Shown here in pieces: positions 1-9,698 of a DNA stretch of 64,000 nucleotides (the first letter of the stretch is position 1; each line of letters starts with the position of its first letter). The DNA comes from Chondrus crispus (lineage: Eukaryota > Rhodophyta > Florideophyceae > Gigartinales > Gigartinaceae): NCBI RefSeq assembly GCF_000350225.1, contig NW_005178985.1, positions 180,691 to 244,690 of the forward strand, in the 5' to 3' direction. A program made the position numbers and the translations under genes. The notes beneath the pieces were generated by a model that worked only from the letters and a program-made list of their open reading frames with translations, made no database searches and was not told where the DNA came from.

Positions 1-1
1 G

Positions 2-1054
2 CTCCGGCGGCCGCCGGTTGACGCCAGCCCCGCCGCGCCCGCCCCGCTCCGCAGGCCCGCCTCGCGCAGGGCCAGCGCACACGCTCCAGACTTGCACGCG
101 GGCAGCCCCGCCGCGTTGAGGGCGCTTGCGCCGCGCCCGCAGTCGCGCCGCCTGCCGCGCGCGGGCACCTTCGCCGCGTTCCGCTCCTCGGACGCCCTGC
201 TTGAGGGCGCCGCTATCGCTGCGACGAAGGAGCACACGCAGGTGAGTAGCGAAGATGTGAAGAGTACAAGTGATTCGGATGGGAGCGGACGAAAGGAACG
301 TGCGCAGAGGGTTTGTGGTATGTGCAGTGCGTGCGCGGCCATGCCGCCGTGGGCTCCGGAGAGGATGGCAACGCTGTCGCAGGCGGAGAAGAACGCCGTG
401 TTGAGGGAAATGCAGCATAAGGAGGAGAGGGGAAAGCTCGAGGCTGAGCTGAGGAAGAAGCGCTTGAGTGACATGCAGGCCGTCGCGAGAAGGCTCGCGA
501 AGAGGCCGGGGGTGAACGAGGAGTTGCAGTCGGAGAGCGCGAGCGAGGGAGTGCTGAGCGCGGGCAGGGCTGTGAGCGGTGACTATGACGAGTTGGAGAG
601 CGTGGATTTAGGGACTGAACTCGCAAGTCAGAGGAGCGCGTCGAAGAGGAGAAGCAGGACGGAGAGCACGTCTACAGGTCCGCGGGACGACCGCTTTGGG
701 GAGGATATTTCGGGTGCTGTGCAGACGGGTGTCAAGGGCAGGGGGAGACGCGTCCGAGTTGACGACGACTGTGGTCAATGCGGCGAGTTGGAATGCAAGG
801 TCAAGGACCTGGAGGAGCAGTTGGGTGTGCTGAGGGAGGTTGTGAGGATGTGCGGCCCGGGAGAGGAACGGGATGAGGAGGAAAAGGAAAAGGGCAAGAA
901 GCCAAAGACGTGGAAGGATAAGGTGATCAGTGCGTATTTTGGCGGCTCGGCGGTTGGGAATGAGCGAAGTCGACTTCGCGCGGAAGTTGAAGCACTGAGG
1001 AAGGCGACCGACTTCCTCTTTCACAAGCTGCAACCGCAACAGACTAACAAGTGA
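2..1054 (+). CDS. 5'-partial hypothetical coiled-coil protein
   Basis: The frame is open from the window edge to a TAA at 1052-1054 and contains no ATG before 322, so the gene begins upstream of the window. The N-terminal ~80 visible residues are rich in Ala, Arg and Pro. The middle is charged and Ser-rich. The C-terminal third has heptad-like Leu/Glu/Lys stretches around two CxxC-like pairs (CGQC and a later C), then a very acidic EERDEEEKEK run. I recognise no family. A consensus splice donor (CAG/GTGAGT) lies at 239-247 inside the frame; see the findings. The gene is ~350 bp upstream of SMC3 on the same strand. It could be a regulatory or scaffold protein, but that would be a guess. Confidence 0.55.
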   Translation, partial: LRRPPVDASPAAPAPLRRPASRRASAHAPDLHAGSPAALRALAPRPQSRRLPRAGTFAAFRSSDALLEGAAIAATKEHTQVSSEDVKSTSDSDGSGRKERAQRVCGMCSACAAMPPWAPERMATLSQAEKNAVLREMQHKEERGKLEAELRKKRLSDMQAVARRLAKRPGVNEELQSESASEGVLSAGRAVSGDYDELESVDLGTELASQRSASKRRSRTESTSTGPRDDRFGEDISGAVQTGVKGRGRRVRVDDDCGQCGELECKVKDLEEQLGVLREVVRMCGPGEERDEEEKEKGKKPKTWKDKVISAYFGGSAVGNERSRLRAEVEALRKATDFLFHKLQPQQTNK

Positions 1055-1403
1055 CACTCCGATGCGCATTCTTTGTGAGTAGAGACTAATTGTAGCGTAG
1101 ATATTTTGGCGGGAAAATATGCCAACCCGAACGCCATTTTCGATTTTCATTTCTTTTTGTTGCGCTATTCAACATCCAATAGCTACCCTTGGTAATCCTT
1201 AGCTCCGACGCCTCTTCCCCCGCTTCTCTGGCGCACCTCCAAGCCGAAGCGAAACCCAACCGCCGGAAGCCCCTCTTGGTTTCAACCCTTTTAACCGCCG
1301 CATCTCCTGCGTCGTTAGACGCTGCCCGATGCCAATTTGGAAGCCGCGCTAGGCTCGTATCCGCTCATTTCCCTGTAACCCGGCAACCTCAGCACCTTGC
1401 ACG

Positions 1404-4400
1404 ATGCACATCACGCAAATAACCATTTCCGGCTTCAAGAGCTATCGCGATGCGACGGTCGTCGGGCCATTCGCGGCGGGGCACAATGTCGTCGTAGGAC
1501 GCAATGGTTCGGGCAAGTCCAACTTTTTTGACGCCGTGCGCTTTGTCTTGTCTGATACCTATTCCTCTCTCCGCGCCGAAGACCGCGTCGCTCTGCTTCA
1601 CGAAGGTGCAGGGGCCTCGGTCCTGTCCGCATACGTGGAAATTGTCTTTGACAATTCTCACGGTCGCCTGCCATTCGACAGAGACGAGGTCGCTCTCAGA
1701 CGTATGATTGGATTGAAGAAGGATGAGTTCTTGTTGGACAGGAAAAACGTTACGCGCTCCGAGGTCTTCAGCACGCTTGAGACTGCTGGCTTATCCCGTT
1801 CAAATCCATACTACATTGTTCAACAAGGGAAGGTCGCCGCCTTGTGCGCAATGACTGACAAGCAGCGCCTCGATTTGCTGCAGGAAGTCGCAGGCACTCG
1901 CATCTACAATTCGCGCCGTGCAGAGTCCCTCAAGAGTATGGATGAGTCTGATGCTCATCGCAACAAAATTTCAGAAGTCATAGCTTATATTGACTCACGT
2001 TTGGGAGAGCTGGAATCGGAAAAGGACGAACTTCGCGCCTTCCAGTCCCTGGATAAAGAACGAAAGGCACTCAAGTACACTATCCATGTTCGAGAGGTAG
2101 AGGAAGCAAAAGCTGCCTTGGAGGGTTTGGATGGAGACAATCATCAGTACCGCTCGAGGACAGAGGAGCTGCAAGCGAGGTTAACTGATGTCAGAGCAAA
2201 TATTGCAGGTGCAGAAAGGGAAATCAAGTCATTAGCACCGGAACTGCGCAGGAGTGAGGAAGAATTAGAGGCAATGGATGGCCAGCGGAAGAAGGCCGTT
2301 GACAAAGTCGCCGAGTATAAAGTGCTCGTAACGGAAGCAGAGCAAGCGGCAAAAACAGTCGCCGAAACCGTTGCAACATCACGTTCCGAACTCAATCAGG
2401 TTGAGCAACTCATCGAGAGCAAGAGGGAAGAGCTCGAACCGTTGGAGACGCATTTTAAAACACTACAGAAAGCAGAATCTAAGCTCCGCAAGAAGCTTAC
2501 TGACAGTGAAAGACGATTACTCAATCTTCGCGTAAAGGAAGATAGAACAAACCACTTCCCCAACGCTCAAGCACGGGATGCCCATCTGCGGAAATTGATC
2601 CGCGAACAGAAGAAACGGCGGGACGGCTGCGTCGCGCAAATTGAGTCAGCTAAAAAGGACATTGTGAGATTGGAAAAGGCCATAGAAAAGGGGCAGTTCC
2701 GAAAGGAAGAATACGAAGCCCAACGGCAGGAGCTGCTGGCGAGTGCAAATAGCGGTGATCCTGAGTTGGTCACCCTGCGAGCACAACGGGACCGTCTGCA
2801 TGCTGAGCGGCAAGAAGCGCGGCGAAAGGAAAGTGATCTTCGGGCGAAAGCTAGGGATTTGCACAATGGTATGGGGCGTTTGGAAGCTGCAAAGAGGTCA
2901 GTTCTTGGCGCTGGTGCGTACAGAGCCATTCAAGCGGTGATGCGGGCTTCTCATGAAGACCCGCGTAATTTGGGCCCTAATCGTGTCTATGGTCCGCTCG
3001 TTGACCTTATCAATGTCGACTCAAAGTTTTCATCGGCAGCCGATGCCATTGCAGGTTCCACACTAACTCACATAGTCGTGGATAACGATGCAACATCTGC
3101 GAGGCTTGTAAGGATCATGAAAGAGCGGCGAGCTGGCAGGGTCACGTTTATCCCACTCAATCGGCTAGACGACAACCAAAGGCGGCCACCTTCAACGACC
3201 GCAGACGCTATTCCGCTCATTAGCAAGATTTCATGCCAAGATATGTTTCTTCCAGCTATTCGGCAGATCTTCGGCAGAACGCTGGTTACAAGGACAGTTG
3301 AAATAGGAGCTGAAATGTCGAAAAGACATGGCGTTGATTGCGTCACTCTTGACGGTGATGTTGTGAACAAGAGAGGGGCTATGCACGGAGGCTACATGGA
3401 CGCTTCTAGAAGCCGGATTGATGCAGCACGCTTTCTCCGAGAGGCGCAAGCCGAGCTGGCAGCTTTGGAACCTCAAAAGGCAAGTTGGCAAGCAAAAGAA
3501 GCTGAGGTCGATGCAAGCTTGACCAGAGTACTTGGTGAAATGCAAAGACGTGAATCAACAAAGAGAACATCCAATTCGACAGCAGCTCGACTCCACACCG
3601 AAATCGCCCGCCTCTCAAAATACATCCAAAACGACAAGGCCAACATCCCGCGAGCCAAGGATCGGATGGCAGTGGCTGAAGAGTCTATCACTGCCGCTGA
3701 AGCGGCAATAGAGGACCATGAAAAAGAATTGGGTACTCCGATGGTCTCGGGGTTGTCCCCGGAAGAAGAGGTCCTAATGGAGTGTCTGAAGTCCGAACTC
3801 GAGACGCTGGGATTGGAAGTGACGGCAAAGAGCAATGAGCGTGCACTTGCTGAAAGGTCCGTTGTGTCGTTGCAGTCTGAGTTGAGCGGAAACCTGGAAC
3901 GGCGGGCAGCTGCTCTGCGCGAAGCGATGAATCTGGGTGGCCAGGACAGTTCTATGATGATGTCAGACGACAATGACAGTCAGGCACAAACACAGAATGA
4001 GCTACGTAACAAGCTTGAGGAGCTAAATTTGGCTGAGGCTGACGTGAATAGTGTGGTGAAGTCGATAGAAGAGAGCAGTGCAGTAGTGCATGACAAACGG
4101 AAACGGCATAATCGACTCAGCAATCGTTTAGAACACGATCGTGAGGAAGAGAGCAAGATTAGTAAGGAACTGGAAGATGACCGGCAAATGGTGGAGCGGC
4201 GGTACAATCAGAGGTCAATCGAAAGGCAAAAGAAGAGTGATGCAGAGAAGAGCATTCGGGAGCTTGGATCATTGCCAGCAGACTTTGACAAGCATCGGGG
4301 GTTATCGATGGGGGTATTGATGAAGAAATTGAAGAAAACGAACCAGTCTCTTCAGAAATATTCACATGTGAACAAGAAGGCGTTAGACCAGTATTTGAAG

Positions 4401-5036
4401 TTTACGGAGGAAAGAGACTCTTTGACACGGCATCTCGGAGAGCTGGAAGAAGGTGCGCAGTCTATTCGGCAGCTGATTGAGTCTCTCGACCACAGGAAAG
4501 ATGACGACATTTTGCGGACGTACAAAGGAGTGTCGAAGTTCTTCAGCGATGTATTTCGCGAGCTGGTTCCTGGCGGCAAAGCGTCGCTTGTGATGCTCAA
4601 GTCGGGCGACAATGGGCAGAACGATGATGGGGAAGAGGGAGAACCGCGGCGAATCCGGTACACGGGTGTTGCGATGAAGATTTCATTCAGCACGACTGGA
4701 CAGGCGTATTTACTTCAGCAATTGAGTGGCGGGCAGAAGTCAATTGTGGCGCTGGCGCTTATCTTTGCGATTCAGAGACTTGACCCAGCACCGTTCTATC
4801 TATTTGATGAGATTGATGCAAACCTTGATGCGACGCATCGACAAGCTGTCGCCAACTTGATCAGGAAGCGGGCGAACCTTGGGACTCAGTTTGTTACGAC
4901 TACGTTCCGACCAGAGTTTGTGAACGCGGGGGATATGTGGTATGGGGTGACGCACAAGAGAAAAGTTAGCTCTGTGCAGCAAGTGAACAAGAACGTTGCG
5001 TTAACTTTCGTGACAAACGATCCAGGCCAATCATGA
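1404..5036 (+). CDS. SMC3: Cohesin subunit SMC3
   Basis: A single-exon gene of 1,210 codons, the usual length for SMC3. It is the ATPase arm of the cohesin ring that holds sister chromatids together in the nucleus. The N-terminal head has FKSY and Walker A GRNGSGKS at residues 32-39. K105 and K106 sit in GLKKDEF, the pair acetylated by Eco1/ESCO in other eukaryotes. A first long coiled coil is followed by the hinge (about residues 500-665, with a Gly-rich GAMHGGY loop) and a second coil. The C-terminal head has the ABC signature LSGGQKS (1107-1113) and Walker B FDEIDANLD (D1135, E1136). The ATG at 1404 gives the canonical MHITQITISGFKSY start. The reading frame is intact. Family identity is secure because the SMC3-type head (RFVLSDTYSSLR, PYYIVQQGKV) differs from SMC1, 2 and 4. 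Confidence 0.97.
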   Translation: MHITQITISGFKSYRDATVVGPFAAGHNVVVGRNGSGKSNFFDAVRFVLSDTYSSLRAEDRVALLHEGAGASVLSAYVEIVFDNSHGRLPFDRDEVALRRMIGLKKDEFLLDRKNVTRSEVFSTLETAGLSRSNPYYIVQQGKVAALCAMTDKQRLDLLQEVAGTRIYNSRRAESLKSMDESDAHRNKISEVIAYIDSRLGELESEKDELRAFQSLDKERKALKYTIHVREVEEAKAALEGLDGDNHQYRSRTEELQARLTDVRANIAGAEREIKSLAPELRRSEEELEAMDGQRKKAVDKVAEYKVLVTEAEQAAKTVAETVATSRSELNQVEQLIESKREELEPLETHFKTLQKAESKLRKKLTDSERRLLNLRVKEDRTNHFPNAQARDAHLRKLIREQKKRRDGCVAQIESAKKDIVRLEKAIEKGQFRKEEYEAQRQELLASANSGDPELVTLRAQRDRLHAERQEARRKESDLRAKARDLHNGMGRLEAAKRSVLGAGAYRAIQAVMRASHEDPRNLGPNRVYGPLVDLINVDSKFSSAADAIAGSTLTHIVVDNDATSARLVRIMKERRAGRVTFIPLNRLDDNQRRPPSTTADAIPLISKISCQDMFLPAIRQIFGRTLVTRTVEIGAEMSKRHGVDCVTLDGDVVNKRGAMHGGYMDASRSRIDAARFLREAQAELAALEPQKASWQAKEAEVDASLTRVLGEMQRRESTKRTSNSTAARLHTEIARLSKYIQNDKANIPRAKDRMAVAEESITAAEAAIEDHEKELGTPMVSGLSPEEEVLMECLKSELETLGLEVTAKSNERALAERSVVSLQSELSGNLERRAAALREAMNLGGQDSSMMMSDDNDSQAQTQNELRNKLEELNLAEADVNSVVKSIEESSAVVHDKRKRHNRLSNRLEHDREEESKISKELEDDRQMVERRYNQRSIERQKKSDAEKSIRELGSLPADFDKHRGLSMGVLMKKLKKTNQSLQKYSHVNKKALDQYLKFTEERDSLTRHLGELEEGAQSIRQLIESLDHRKDDDILRTYKGVSKFFSDVFRELVPGGKASLVMLKSGDNGQNDDGEEGEPRRIRYTGVAMKISFSTTGQAYLLQQLSGGQKSIVALALIFAIQRLDPAPFYLFDEIDANLDATHRQAVANLIRKRANLGTQFVTTTFRPEFVNAGDMWYGVTHKRKVSSVQQVNKNVALTFVTNDPGQS

Positions 5037-5696
5037 GTGTTTTTCTTTTTTTCGCGAGCGCTACCCTTCTAAGGGTTAAGAGTCGTAGACCTGGTGGTTG
5101 CATGTGAATGAAATGTGTATTTTTGTTTATAAGAATAGTAGGGTCGTTCCTCCTTGTATCACTACTGTAGTATCAAAAAAGAATTGTACGGTGCGGTACT
5201 TTGAAGGAGGATGACTTGCTCTGCTCTGCCCACATAAAGTAGTTCTCTAAAGTAAATTACGAAGGGCAAGAAGCGGCAGGGTGGAAAGGTCGCTTCTTTC
5301 GAAGATAAACGTGACAGTTAGAAAAACGTGACCCCGTGACAAATCTACTGTAAGAGAAGAGGTCTCTAGAGCGGCCTATCAGCACGCAGTTGATGTGATG
5401 CGAACCGCCATAATTGGTCTGCTCGCCCGCCGATACGATCCCCAACTGGGGCCGTCACTCCAACGCCTCACTAGCAACACCCCCCAGATTCGCGACAACG
5501 GTCCTGCCACGCCCGGTGGAAAGACACGCCGCTAGCTAGAAAGGGACCGCCTCTTTCCAGTTGCATCTCACAGCCCGACTGCGCCCAACTCTTTGCACTG
5601 CCCTCTACGACTCTTCCTCGGTCACCGGCAAGCAGCATCTCACCTATAAGGCTCGAATCAACCCCAATTGTCACCCCCGGCCCGTGGAACATCACC
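5037..5696. other. Intergenic spacer SMC3 / m-AAA protease
   Basis: About 660 bp without a supported gene. It must hold the SMC3 3' end and the promoter of the downstream protease. I see no repeat or RNA gene. Short ORFs on both strands show no recognisable protein. Confidence 0.6.
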
Positions 5697-8366
5697 ATGC
5701 TCGCCTCCGCAGCCCGTTTGCGAGGGCATGCGCTTCGAGTGCTGGCACGCTCCGCGCATTTGCGTCAACGCCGCACGCTCTCTTACTTGCTACCGAAAGC
5801 ATCCTCACAGGACCTCCGTGTGCTCGCTACCACCTACCCCAACTTCCATCCCAAGTACTCGCATTTATCAAACTCTCCATGGCTCTCATCACTACTCCAT
5901 TCGGCCGACAAGGGCGGGCAAGATACAAACAAAATGACTGAGGACCATCCGAGAAAACCCACCGCCAGCAAAGGGAAAACGGGCCCCGGTGCGGAAAACG
6001 GCGACCCCAAGGGGCCTGAAGCGAAAGCCGACAACGTTGCGGGTGGTGGGGGCGGCGGGAACAAGGAGGGCGGCAAGACAGACGGCCCCGGCAAGCCCGG
6101 CAAGCCGCAAAGCGACGACGATCAGAGCAATTCATGGATGGGCCAGGCCGCGCTGGCACTCTTCGTCATGCTGGGTTTGTCGCTGCTCGGCTCGCGCGAC
6201 CACGGCCGGGAGATTTCCTTCCAGGCATTCGTGTGGGACTTGCTGGAACCGGGGCTCGTCGACCGCATCGAGGTCGTCAATCGCAACGTAGCCCGCGTGT
6301 ACCTGCGCACGTCCGCGCGCGCGCGGCCGCAGGATGCCGCCTTCGAGACCAGGAGGGGGCAGAGGGGCAGGTTGGACGGAGAGCAGGAAGCGAACGAGGC
6401 GGGGTGGGGCGCGGGAGAGGGCGGCTTCTCGGCCGATTCTGGGAGAGTTGATGGCGTCGGGAAGCTCAATCCGAGCATGGCTACAATCAACTCGACCGAG
6501 TCGCCATTCTATTTCAATATCGGCACTATTGATACGTTTGAGCGCAAGCTGGAAGCAGTGCAGGAAGATCTTGGTATTGAGCCGGATGACTTGGTGCCGG
6601 TTGTGTATACGAAAGAATCGAGTTTGACGACGGAGCTGTTGAGACAAGCCCCTTCGATCATACTGTTGGGGATTGGTATTCTCGTCTTGAGAAACGCCTT
6701 GGGACAGCTTGGAGGCATGGGAGGGGGGCGTAGCGGGATCTTTCAAGTGGGCAAAGCCAACCCGACGGTCGTCAAGGGTGGCGAAGCCGGGGTGCAGACC
6801 ACGACGTTCTCGCAAGTTGCGGGCTTGGACGAGGCCAAGTTGGAGGTCATGGAGTTTGTCGACTTCCTGAAGAACCCAGCACGATATGAGAAACTCGGTG
6901 CGAAGATCCCGAAAGGGGCGCTCTTGGTAGGACCCCCAGGGACGGGAAAGACCCTACTGGCAAGGGCGACAGCCGGCGAAGCGAATGTCCCTTTCTTTTC
7001 GATGAGTGGGTCCGACTTCATCGAAATGTTTGTCGGTGTGGGACCGAGTCGCGTGCGCGATTTGTTCACACAGGCAAGGGCCAGCGCGCCTTGTATCATC
7101 TTCATTGATGAAATTGATGCCATTGGAAAGGCGAGGGGGAGGAGCGGGATTTCTGGGGGTAATGATGAACGAGAGAACACCTTGAATGCCCTCTTGGTTG
7201 AAATGGACGGATTCTCATCAAGCGCTGGCGTGGTCGTCTTGGCAGGTACGAATAGAGCTGATGTCTTGGACAAGGCTCTCCTTCGTCCAGGCCGTTTCGA
7301 TCGTCAAATCAGTATTGACAAACCGGACATGCGGGGCAGGTATCAAATTTTCATGGTTCATCTGCAACCACTGAAGCTAAAGGATGAAGCATCAAAGATT
7401 GCGAAGCGACTGGCAGCTTTGTCTCCGGGCTTCGCTGGAGCTGACATTGCAAACATTTGTAACGAAGCTGCCCTTATCGCCGCCCGCCAGGACAAAAACT
7501 TTATCGAAATGATCGACTTTGAAAAGGCCATAGACCGAGTCATTGGAGGTCTTGAAAAGAAGAACAAGGTCATTTCTCGGAAAGAGAGAGAGATTGTAGC
7601 TCACCATGAGGCAGGCCATGCCGTTGCTGGGTGGTTCTTAAAACATGCTGACCCGTTAATTAAGGTTTCCATCATCCCCAGGGGTTCTGCAGCTCTTGGT
7701 TTTGCGCAGTATCTACCTGTGGACAAATTCCTACAGTCTAGGGAGCAAATGAAAGACTTCATGATAATGGCTCTCGGAGGTCGCGTCGCGGAACAATTAT
7801 GTTTCGGCAGCATAACTACAGGTGCGCAAGATGATTTGAAGCGGATTACCCGTGCCGTGTATGCACAGATTACCACTTTTGGGATGAGTGAGAAGGTTGG
7901 GAAGATCTACTTTCCCAAGGCAGGCGAATCAGGGAATCAATTTTACAAGCCGTACAGCGAAAAGACAGCAGAGCTGATCGACGATGAGGCTTTACGGATT
8001 GTTGAAGAAGCGTATCTAGACTGTGAAAAGCTACTAACTGAAAAACTGGACGTCGTGAAAAATCTCGCAACCCGACTGCTCGACAAGGAAGTCATTGGTG
8101 AAGAGGATTTGATCGACGTGCTCGGCCCTAGGCCATTCGCGAAGCCAGCGACATACGACGAATTGGTAGGGCGGTACGAGCAAGATAGGAAAAAGCGGAC
8201 TGGGAAGGGAGGTGAAAACGATGATCCGAGCGCCAGGGACCCGTCTACTACTCCACCAATTCCCGTTGAGGGAGCGCCGGCAGGAGCCCCGACTGGCCAA
8301 GGTTTCAAGCGGAGGGGTCATACTAGACCAACACCCGACGAAGAAGCAATACCAGAGCTAGCGTAG
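5697..8366 (+). CDS. Mitochondrial m-AAA protease (AFG3/FtsH family)
   Basis: An 889-codon single-exon gene for an ATP-dependent zinc metalloprotease of the mitochondrial inner membrane, which degrades misfolded membrane proteins and processes imported precursors. The first ~60 residues are Arg/Ser/Ala-rich with no acidic residues early on, a typical mitochondrial presequence. A low-complexity Gly/Lys stretch follows. Two membrane segments lie near residues 146-167 and 319-336 and flank an intermembrane-space domain, the m-AAA topology. The AAA module has Walker A GPPGTGKT (412-419), Walker B FIDE (469-472) and the second region of homology ([20 protein letters not shown]). The zinc-protease motif HEAGH is at 637-641. 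This layout fits AFG3L2/FTSH3/FTSH10 rather than the single-membrane i-AAA type; a plastid FtsH is less likely given the long domain between the membrane segments. Confidence 0.93.
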   Translation: MLASAARLRGHALRVLARSAHLRQRRTLSYLLPKASSQDLRVLATTYPNFHPKYSHLSNSPWLSSLLHSADKGGQDTNKMTEDHPRKPTASKGKTGPGAENGDPKGPEAKADNVAGGGGGGNKEGGKTDGPGKPGKPQSDDDQSNSWMGQAALALFVMLGLSLLGSRDHGREISFQAFVWDLLEPGLVDRIEVVNRNVARVYLRTSARARPQDAAFETRRGQRGRLDGEQEANEAGWGAGEGGFSADSGRVDGVGKLNPSMATINSTESPFYFNIGTIDTFERKLEAVQEDLGIEPDDLVPVVYTKESSLTTELLRQAPSIILLGIGILVLRNALGQLGGMGGGRSGIFQVGKANPTVVKGGEAGVQTTTFSQVAGLDEAKLEVMEFVDFLKNPARYEKLGAKIPKGALLVGPPGTGKTLLARATAGEANVPFFSMSGSDFIEMFVGVGPSRVRDLFTQARASAPCIIFIDEIDAIGKARGRSGISGGNDERENTLNALLVEMDGFSSSAGVVVLAGTNRADVLDKALLRPGRFDRQISIDKPDMRGRYQIFMVHLQPLKLKDEASKIAKRLAALSPGFAGADIANICNEAALIAARQDKNFIEMIDFEKAIDRVIGGLEKKNKVISRKEREIVAHHEAGHAVAGWFLKHADPLIKVSIIPRGSAALGFAQYLPVDKFLQSREQMKDFMIMALGGRVAEQLCFGSITTGAQDDLKRITRAVYAQITTFGMSEKVGKIYFPKAGESGNQFYKPYSEKTAELIDDEALRIVEEAYLDCEKLLTEKLDVVKNLATRLLDKEVIGEEDLIDVLGPRPFAKPATYDELVGRYEQDRKKRTGKGGENDDPSARDPSTTPPIPVEGAPAGAPTGQGFKRRGHTRPTPDEEAIPELA

Positions 8367-9125
8367 ACCCCCCATAGCCATATATAAAAAATGAAGGAAC
8401 AACACCGACACGCTCTGCTTGTCTTCACTTCACTTTGACAATCGGATATTGCTTCTTAAAGTTCGATGTAGTGCACGTTGCGCAGACCGGTAGGATGGAA
8501 CGTGCCCGCCAACCTGTCTGCAAGTGTGTACCCCCGCACGCAAGTTAAAGTTTGGTCGCAAATTCACTTCACATGCAATAGAAGCCTGTCAGACTTTCGC
8601 CTCGTTGGGAAATGTGGTCAACACGCACGAGCGGCCACGAATCCTTGAGCATCCCACATCTCAATCATGAGATGAGAACGGATGCGCTAGCCAGTTCCCC
8701 CCTGGTTTAAGAGGCCCGCTTCAGAAGACATACCACACAGTGAAGGAAGAGATGTCTCGCAAAATCAAGACTAGCAAAAATCCATGCAAGCTGGTTGAAG
8801 ATCTAAAGCAGACTTGCGATTAGGCGTTCATATCAAGGCAACAGCACAACCTTATTCGCACGTGTCCGCTGAAGGGAAGGGCCAACAATTTGCAGTAGAT
8901 CCGCGACCAAAAGTAATGATTCTGGGGTAAGCGGAGGGCTATAGTAGCTCATTTCGTATTCTCCTCAACAAGGTGGAAGATGCCCCCCGCCCCACTTCAA
9001 TGGAGTCCATTCCTTCCGCGGTATTTCGCTTACCTCTCCAGTAGATAATCTCCAGTAGATAAGCTCGGAGTGGTAGCGGTTTCACCCGCTCCACTGGGCC
9101 TTTGAATATTACGGATGCAATGCGC
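8367..9125. other. Intergenic spacer, no gene seen
   Basis: About 760 bp between convergent genes (protease on +, membrane protein on -). Directly after the protease stop there is an A/T-rich stretch (TATATAAAAAATG) that could serve 3'-end formation. Nothing else recognised. Confidence 0.55.
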
Positions 9126-9698
9126 TCAAGGGGTGCCTTGGAGGCCACCTTCCTGCGGAATCCAGGCCTCACCTGTCCTGGCAGCTTCCTCTCTTATGCT
9201 AAGTTGAGGTTCATTTTCGTGTACTCCAATAGTCAGTCTTTGTCGAATAGTTCGTCCACGCTCACCATCAACATCGGATGCGTCGAGGCCTAAAGAAACC
9301 AAATCCCAAAGGGAATTGAAGTGGTTGCAATCGCCTCGATTTGGCAGAGCGATATATTTTATCCATCCGACAAAAGCGACTATTCCAGTCACTGCCAAGA
9401 TAAGAAGAGCAGGACCGAGAGTTGCAGCAAGAAGGACTTCATTGACCTCTGTTTCCTTGCGATCACTGATGAACCTGTCCACAGACACATCGGTCTTTAC
9501 TGTCAGCAGCGTCATTCCCCAAAGTGTTGCTGCAGTAATATCGGCTCGAAAGCCAAGTAATGCTGTGACAGATTTCAAGTTTTCGACAACAGCGGGCGCG
9601 TCCACAAGAAGTATGTCGGTACGTAGCTGGCCGTCGCCCTCGGTCCGCTCACTGGTAGTAATTACTACAGCAGGTGTAGAGCCGGAGGTTACGTACAG
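9126..9698 (-). CDS. C-terminal part of the split membrane protein
   Basis: This frame opens at 9,698, overlaps the end of the preceding ORF by only about 10 nt, and runs to a stop at 9,126. It has no ATG near its start, which argues against an independent gene. It encodes one clear membrane segment (LLAATLGPALLILAVTGIVAFVGWI, shortened here in meaning to the ALLILAVTGIVAFVG core) followed by a ~70-residue polar tail. A minimal intron at 9,652-9,692 (GT...AG, 41 nt, with a TTACTAC branch-like motif) would join the two frames in phase. A one-base deletion in a 10-nt window would do the same. Confidence 0.5.
   Translation of the reverse strand: MYVTSGSTPAVVITTSERTEGDGQLRTDILLVDAPAVVENLKSVTALLGFRADITAATLWGMTLLTVKTDVSVDRFISDRKETEVNEVLLAATLGPALLILAVTGIVAFVGWIKYIALPNRGDCNHFNSLWDLVSLGLDASDVDGERGRTIRQRLTIGVHENEPQLSIREEAARTGEAWIPQEGGLQGTP

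Noticed and set aside
608..1150. 180-codon minus-strand ORF
   Set aside because: Lies opposite the better-supported plus-strand coiled-coil gene and has no domain.
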